A stretch of 64,000 bases of DNA from Bog-756 sp963756515 (GTDB lineage: Bacteria; Actinomycetota; Acidimicrobiia; Acidimicrobiales; RAAP-2): the NCBI GenBank assembly GCA_963756515.1, contig CAVWNV010000003.1:1-64000 (forward strand), given 5' to 3'. The stretch's first letter is position 1, and every line of letters starts with the position of its first letter. The position numbers and the translations under genes are program-made. This document shows positions 59,716-64,000 of this stretch, piece by piece. The notes beneath the pieces are model-generated. The model worked only from the letters and a program-made list of their open reading frames with translations, was not told the DNA's origin and made no database searches.

Positions 59716-60351
59716 CTAGCGGTTGGGCTGTGGAGTGACCCGGAGGTACGGCTTGAGAGCCTTGAAGCCCTTCGGGAACCGCTCCTTCGCCTCCTCGTCG
59801 GAGACGGCCGGGACGATGACCACGTCCTCACCGTCCTTCCAGTTGACCGGCGTGGCCACCTTGTAGTCGGCGGTCAGCTGCAGCGAGTCGAGGACCCGGA
59901 GGACCTCCTGCACGTTGCGTCCGGTCGACGCCGGGTAGGTCAGCGTGAGCTTGACCTTCTTGTCGGGGCCGATGATGAACACCGACCGCACCGTGAGGGT
60001 GTCGTTGGCGTTGGGATGGATCATGTCGTAGAGGTCGGCCACCTTGCGGTCCTCGTCCCCGATGAGCGGGAAGTTGAGGGCGGTACCCTGGGTCTCCTCG
60101 ATGTCTCCGGCCCACTTACCGTGGGAAGTGACGTCGTCGACCGAGAGACCGATCAGCTTGGTGTCCCGCTTGTCGAACTCGGCTTTGGCGGCCGAAAAGG
60201 CACCGAGCTCGGTGGTGCAGATCGGGGTGAAGTCCTTCGGGTGTGAGAACAGGACGCCCCAACTGTCCCCGAGATACTCGTGGAAGTTGATGGTGCCTTC
60301 GGTGGTCTCCGCAGTGAAGTCGGGGGCTTCGTCGCCCAGTCGGATTGCCAT
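59716..60351 (-). CDS. 1-Cys peroxiredoxin (Prx6 type)
   Basis: A 211-residue thiol peroxidase. The active site is HPKDFTPICTTELGAF with the single cysteine Cys45; no other cysteine occurs, so no intramolecular disulfide can form and an external thiol must regenerate it. The C-terminal arm (NWKDGEDVVIVPAVSDEEAKERFPKGFKALKPYLRVT) is typical of Prx6/1-Cys enzymes such as mammalian PRDX6 and yeast Prx1. AAGGAGCG precedes the ATG at 60351. It has its own promoter and is divergent from the enoyl-CoA hydratase gene. Confidence 0.95.
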   Translation of the reverse strand: MAIRLGDEAPDFTAETTEGTINFHEYLGDSWGVLFSHPKDFTPICTTELGAFSAAKAEFDKRDTKLIGLSVDDVTSHGKWAGDIEETQGTALNFPLIGDEDRKVADLYDMIHPNANDTLTVRSVFIIGPDKKVKLTLTYPASTGRNVQEVLRVLDSLQLTADYKVATPVNWKDGEDVVIVPAVSDEEAKERFPKGFKALKPYLRVTPQPNR

Positions 60352-60432
60352 GGATCGCTCCTTGTGGTTGGTTGTGCCGTGAATCGAGTGTGCGATCCGG
60401 CTCCTGCCTAGGCCGCATCTCGTCGCCAGACC

Positions 60433-60461
60433 AGGATAGACGAACTCGGATCGATTGTCGA
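60433..60461 (-). promoter_or_regulatory. Peroxiredoxin promoter candidate
   Basis: Minus-strand TCGACA (60461-60456) and TATCCT (60438-60433) are 17 bases apart, giving a leader of about 75 bases. No peroxide-regulator site was recognised. Confidence 0.45.
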
Positions 60462-60540
60462 CCGAGTTAGTCGTGTTTAAAGAGATCGTCAGGATGCCCG
60501 GCCTGTCCGCCGGCTCTGGCCATCCACTGCTCCGTCCACC

Positions 60541-61350
60541 ATGCTGGAAGCCATGAGCCCGACCCTGCAGGTGGACAAAGACGGACCGGTCACCGTGGTC
60601 ACCCTCGACCGGCCCGAGCGCCGCAACGCCGTCGACCCGGCCACGGCCACAGCCCTGCTCGAGGCGTTCACCTCCTTCGATGCGGACGGCGACGCCAGCG
60701 TGGCCGTGCTCACGGGTGCGGGCGGGACCTTCTGTGCCGGCGCCGATCTGCAGGCCCTGGCCGAAGGTGCCCGTCACCATGTCGCCGAGACGGGTCCCGG
60801 ACCCATGGGTCCCACCCGCCTGGAACTGGGTAAGCCGGTGATCGCCGCCGTCGAGGGGTACGCCGTGGCCGGCGGTCTGGAGCTGGCCATCTGGTGTGAT
60901 CTCCGGGTAGCCGCCCAGGACGCGGCCTTCGGCGTGTTCTGCCGGAGGTTCGGTGTACCGCTGATCGACGGCGGGACCGTACGGCTCCCCCGGTTGATCG
61001 GCCAGGGCCGGGCCCTCGACCTCATCCTCTCGGGCCGCGAGGTGGGCGCCGACGAGGCCATGGGGATGGGTCTGGTCAACCGGGTCGTGCCCACGGGCAC
61101 GGCTCGGGAACATGCCGTGAACTGGGCCCACCATCTGGCCGCCTTACCCCAGACCTGCCTGCGCAACGACCGCCGGTCGACACTGGGCCAGTGGGGTCTC
61201 TCCACGGCCGACGCCATGCGGGTGGAGACTCGGCTCGGCCTGGACAGCCTGGCCTCTCCCGACGCCACCGCCGGCCCGGAGCGGTTCTCCGCCGGAGCCG
61301 GCCGCCGGGGCTCGAGCGTCAATCCGTTCCCCGGCCCGACCGACCGCTGA
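60541..61350 (+). CDS. Enoyl-CoA hydratase/isomerase
   Basis: A 269-residue crotonase-fold protein acting on acyl-CoA thioesters. The N-terminal TVVTLDRPERRNAVD and the oxyanion-hole segments GGTFCAGADLQAL and PVIAAVEGYAVAGGLELAIWCDLRVAA are diagnostic. One catalytic Glu position appears as FGVFCRRFGVPLIDGG, where hydratases usually carry Glu at two sites, so the reaction (hydration, isomerisation or another crotonase step) is not certain. The ATG at 60553 (MSPTLQ) is a likely alternative start. It is followed after 11 bases by the HAD gene. Confidence 0.88.
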   Translation: MLEAMSPTLQVDKDGPVTVVTLDRPERRNAVDPATATALLEAFTSFDADGDASVAVLTGAGGTFCAGADLQALAEGARHHVAETGPGPMGPTRLELGKPVIAAVEGYAVAGGLELAIWCDLRVAAQDAAFGVFCRRFGVPLIDGGTVRLPRLIGQGRALDLILSGREVGADEAMGMGLVNRVVPTGTAREHAVNWAHHLAALPQTCLRNDRRSTLGQWGLSTADAMRVETRLGLDSLASPDATAGPERFSAGAGRRGSSVNPFPGPTDR

Positions 61351-61361
61351 CAGCCAGCCGG

Positions 61362-62072
61362 ATGGAACCGACGGCCGATGTGGCCGCCTTCGACTTCGAC
61401 GGGACGCTGACAGATGGTGGCAGCGTGCTCGACTTCCTGATCGCCGTAGCCGGGCGTACCAGGGTCCTTTCCGCTGCCGCCGCGCTCGCCCCCCGCCTGG
61501 CCGTCGGGGCCCTCATGGGCGGCAGCCGGGCCGACCAGACCAAAGAGCTCCTGTTCGAGCGGGTCTTGGCCGGGACGGCCCTCGATGCTGTCACCGAGGT
61601 GTCCGAGCGGTTCGCACCCGAGCATCTGGCCCGCCACCTACGCGCCGAGGTGCGCGATCGCTTCGATCAGCACCGCGACCGGGGAGACCGCGTGGTCATC
61701 GTGTCGGCCTCCCCGGAACTCTATGTCCAGGTGTCCGGAGAGCTGCTGGGTGCCGACGGCGTGGTGGCAACGCGGCTCGCCGTTGCCGGTGCCGTTGCCG
61801 GTGCCGTTGCCGGTGCCGGTGCCGGGGACGGGGGCCCCACGCTCACCGGTCGTTACGAGGGGGCCAACTGCCGTGGCCGCGAGAAGCTGCGCCGGCTGCG
61901 GATCTGGATGGCCGAACACGGTGGCGAGCCCGACCGCCTATGGGCCTACGGCAACAGCCGGGGCGACCTGTCCATGCTCGGTGCCGCCGATGTGGGCGTC
62001 AACGTGGGACGGCTCGGGCGGCTGGGGAAGCTCCGTTCCTTTCCCGACCTGGGGCGGACCCGGCTGGACTGA
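61362..62072 (+). CDS. HAD-family phosphatase (SerB-like subfamily IB)
   Basis: A 236-residue HAD hydrolase. Motif I is AAFDFDGTLTDGGS with the nucleophilic Asp (about residues 8-21); motif II is VVIVSASPELYV; motif III/IV are the Lys in REKLRRL and YGNSRGDLSMLGAADVGVNVG. The IB subgroup includes phosphoserine phosphatase-like enzymes and lipid-phosphate phosphatases; the substrate cannot be told. The helical cap (about 22-90) is present. Residues about 139-155 (AVAGAVAGAVAGAGAG) come from a 12-base tandem repeat. It is probably cotranscribed with the enoyl-CoA hydratase gene. Confidence 0.9.
   Translation: MEPTADVAAFDFDGTLTDGGSVLDFLIAVAGRTRVLSAAAALAPRLAVGALMGGSRADQTKELLFERVLAGTALDAVTEVSERFAPEHLARHLRAEVRDRFDQHRDRGDRVVIVSASPELYVQVSGELLGADGVVATRLAVAGAVAGAVAGAGAGDGGPTLTGRYEGANCRGREKLRRLRIWMAEHGGEPDRLWAYGNSRGDLSMLGAADVGVNVGRLGRLGKLRSFPDLGRTRLD
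61779..61826. repeat. 12-bp tandem repeat inside the HAD gene
   Basis: The unit GCCGTTGCCGGT occurs three times with a degenerate fourth, giving an A-V-A-G periodicity in frame. Confidence 0.85.
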
Positions 62073-62106
62073 TCGTCCGGTCCGGGGCCTCCCCCGGGCC
62101 CACCGG

Positions 62107-64000
62107 TCACAGGTACTCCTTCTTCCTCATCCACACGAGCACGAACCATCCCCAGATCGGGGGCAGGTAGGCGGTGAAGAGTCGTTGCACGAAGACGGCG
62201 GCAACCGCATCGGACTCGTTGATGCCGGCCGCGGTGAGACCGATGATCATGCCCGCCTCCACCACACCCATCCCCCCCGGGACGGGCGAGATACCGCCCA
62301 GCATCGACCCCAGCGTGAGGACGACGATCAAGGTGGCCAGATTGAGGCGGTCGCCGAATGCATGGAGCGCGGCACCGAGCGCCAGAGCCACGAAGATCTG
62401 GGCGGCGGCGCTGCCACCGAAGATCTCCACCAGGTTTCTCGGGTGACCGGCCAGCAACTTCAGATGCGACCAGACCTCGGAGGTCTTCGGGCGCAGCTTG
62501 GCCGCGGCCAGGCGCCGCCACCTGGGTATGGCGAACACCAGTCCGAGCGCCACACCGACCAGTACGACGACCAGCACGATGAGCCACACCAGGTGGGAGT
62601 TGGAGCTGCTGTCGCTGTCCGGCGTGGCGTCGAAGTGGAAGTTGCCGAGGGCGAGGGGTAGGGCGATGAGGAACAGCGCCCCTTTGACGATCCAGCTGGC
62701 CGTGCTCACCAGCACCCCGGAGCTCACCGCCACGGTGGGGGTGTACCCCTCCTGCTGGAAGAAGCGCACCCTGGTGGCCAGCACGGCCATCGACCCGCCG
62801 GCCAGGGCCACAAAGGTGTCGGAGAGCTCGAGCGCCACGGTGCGTCCGTAGGGCAGGGGGTTCGTCACCGACCCCACCGTGGTCACGGCGATGGCCGGAT
62901 AGGCCGCCTGGGCCAACACGAACGTCACCGCCACCCAGCCCCACGCGGCTCCGGTGATGGTGCTCCACGACTTGGTCACGTTGATCAGGACCCCGATGAG
63001 GGCCCAGCCGCCGATCAGCGTTCCCACCACCATGGCCAGGTTCACCCAGCTGACGCGCCGGGGTTCGATGAGCTTGGGGACCTCGACCTCCATGGCGCCG
63101 GCGCCCTGGTCGCGCAGAGCCACGAGCAGTGCCTTCTTCCCGCGCAGGCTCCTCGATGCCACGGTGTCGAGCGCGGCGCGCTGCAGGTGCGGGAGTGCGC
63201 CGACGATCACGCCGGGAGGGACCGATCGGGCGGCAGCCGCCACCGTCCGTTCCGGGCCGGCCACGACGGCCATCGCCGCCAGCGTGGCCGCCGTGTCACG
63301 GTCGAGCTGGTCGAGGGACGCCACCGTCGAGGCGGTTCGGAAGTCCACGAGCCCGGCTCGATCCTCGTCGTCCACCACGATGGTCTCGACCGAAAGCGCG
63401 CCGTGGGCGATGCCGGCACGCCGCAGGGTCGACAGCTGCTCGAAGATGGCGTCGAGACCGGCATCGGAGATGACCGGACCGGTGGGTTCGGCCCCGTGCT
63501 CACCGGCCGTATCAGCTTCGTCCGCCGCCGCGTCCTTGGATTCATCCGTGGTCGCGTCGGCGGTGACGGCGACTGCCCCGTCGGTGGCGACCGCCACCGA
63601 CGGTTCGGCGGAGGCGACGATCCCCCCACCGACCGCATAGACGGCTGCGCCCTCCCGCCCACCGTCACCAGGGTCGCCCTCCTCGGACGCAGCGTCATCG
63701 TTCTCGGGCTTGGACTCCGCCGGTGGGGTGGGCAGCACGTAGGCGGCGAAAGCCGAAAGGCGGCGGCCCGGGGGAGGTCGGGTGACGAGGAGCGCATCCC
63801 GGGCCGGGCCGGCGGGGCCCGCGGCCAGGACAGCCGGCACCCGTGCGCCGGACCGATCGGCCATGAGAGTCAGATACGCCTCGTGCTCCACCTGTTGGCG
63901 CCGCGTCAACGCCAGGGTCGGCCCGGAGTCGCGGTAGAAGAGGAAGCGGGACGTCTTGGCCAGTAGCTGGGCGTCCGAGGCGTCGCGGCCATACACCGAG
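62107..64000 (-). CDS. Membrane flippase/synthase of the LPG-synthase fold with kinase-like N-terminus (partial)
   Basis: The open frame runs to the window edge and is incomplete at its 5' end; at least 629 residues are encoded. The N-terminal half resembles the eukaryotic-like kinase-related domain of mycobacterial LPG-synthase-like membrane proteins (FLFYRDSGPTLALTRRQQVEHEAYLTLMADR, then IFEQLSTLRRAGIAHGALSVETIVVDDEDRAGLVDFRTAS), with no clear catalytic HRD or DFG, so it is probably a pseudokinase. From about residue 300 come eight or so membrane segments with PLPYGRTVALELSDTFVALAGGSMAVL and GGISPVPGGMGVVEAGMI, the signature of the LPG_synthase_TM (UPF0104) family. An acidic low-complexity insert lies within the kinase-like part. 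Confidence 0.85.
   Translation of the reverse strand, partial: SVYGRDASDAQLLAKTSRFLFYRDSGPTLALTRRQQVEHEAYLTLMADRSGARVPAVLAAGPAGPARDALLVTRPPPGRRLSAFAAYVLPTPPAESKPENDDAASEEGDPGDGGREGAAVYAVGGGIVASAEPSVAVATDGAVAVTADATTDESKDAAADEADTAGEHGAEPTGPVISDAGLDAIFEQLSTLRRAGIAHGALSVETIVVDDEDRAGLVDFRTASTVASLDQLDRDTAATLAAMAVVAGPERTVAAAARSVPPGVIVGALPHLQRAALDTVASRSLRGKKALLVALRDQGAGAMEVEVPKLIEPRRVSWVNLAMVVGTLIGGWALIGVLINVTKSWSTITGAAWGWVAVTFVLAQAAYPAIAVTTVGSVTNPLPYGRTVALELSDTFVALAGGSMAVLATRVRFFQQEGYTPTVAVSSGVLVSTASWIVKGALFLIALPLALGNFHFDATPDSDSSSNSHLVWLIVLVVVLVGVALGLVFAIPRWRRLAAAKLRPKTSEVWSHLKLLAGHPRNLVEIFGGSAAAQIFVALALGAALHAFGDRLNLATLIVVLTLGSMLGGISPVPGGMGVVEAGMIIGLTAAGINESDAVAAVFVQRLFTAYLPPIWGWFVLVWMRKKEYL

Overview
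The window reads as a high-GC actinobacterial chromosome fragment, probably from a metagenome or long-read assembly. The gene set (wag31/divIVA, sepF, DUF3040, a lexA/LysM pair beside nrdR, an rpsO-pnp-M16-dapB block, the N-succinyl DAP pathway) and the gene order match the Actinomycetota core. Class Acidimicrobiia is my best inference from the divergent proteins and the reduced dcw cluster; it is not proven by the sequence.

Layout. Positions 1 to about 1370 are foreign to the rest: a badly frameshifted serine recombinase, its small HTH partner (a pairing I associate with Planctomycetes) and the tail of an unknown minus-strand protein. They abut a dnaE that has lost its N-terminal two thirds, so this is a chimeric contig end or an insertion. 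1.4-6.8 kb holds plus-strand genes (dnaE 3' part, a hypothetical, an Rrf2 regulator, a membrane protein, a sigma factor) and one minus-strand phosphatase. 6.9-26.8 kb is a nearly continuous minus-strand division and cell-wall cluster, read from its promoter end: mraZ, rsmH, ftsL-like, ftsI, murE, mraY, ftsW, murG, murC, murB, ftsQ, ftsZ, pgeF, yggS, sepF, yggT, divIVA, DksA-like, lspA, rluD. murF, murD and ftsA are absent from it. 27-33 kb carries a lipoate-ligase-like protein, an HNH nuclease, a ROK kinase, DUF3040, dinB, a PIG-L deacetylase and nrdR. 33.0-34.5 kb is an SOS locus: a LysM membrane protein divergent from lexA with four LexA boxes between them. 34.5-59.4 kb is minus strand: aldo/keto reductase, dapE, dapD, dapC, hflX, dapF, miaA, miaB, thrB, a D,D-carboxypeptidase, ftsK, RNase J, dapA, a di-iron protein with two TetR regulators, dapB, an M16 peptidase, pnp and rpsO. 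The end holds a 1-Cys peroxiredoxin, an enoyl-CoA hydratase, a HAD phosphatase and a membrane flippase/synthase that runs off the edge.

How it works together. The window is dominated by envelope growth and division. dapA to dapF make meso-diaminopimelate, MurE attaches it (it has the DNPR motif of DAP ligases), MurC/MraY/MurG build lipid II, FtsW/FtsI polymerise it, and FtsZ/SepF/DivIVA/FtsQ position the work. MraZ and LexA circuits sit on top.

Regulatory reading. mraZ has a clean promoter overlapped by a 10-bp-periodic MraZ-box array, ftsZ has its own promoter, and rsmH is preceded by a stem-loop like the actinobacterial mraW RNA motif. Several genes show a TANNNT hexamer exactly 6-7 nt before the start codon, the geometry of leaderless mRNAs. 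Sequence quality matters: sepF contains a clear one-base frameshift in a G run, pgeF lacks an ordinary start codon, and ftsK may be shifted near its N-terminus.
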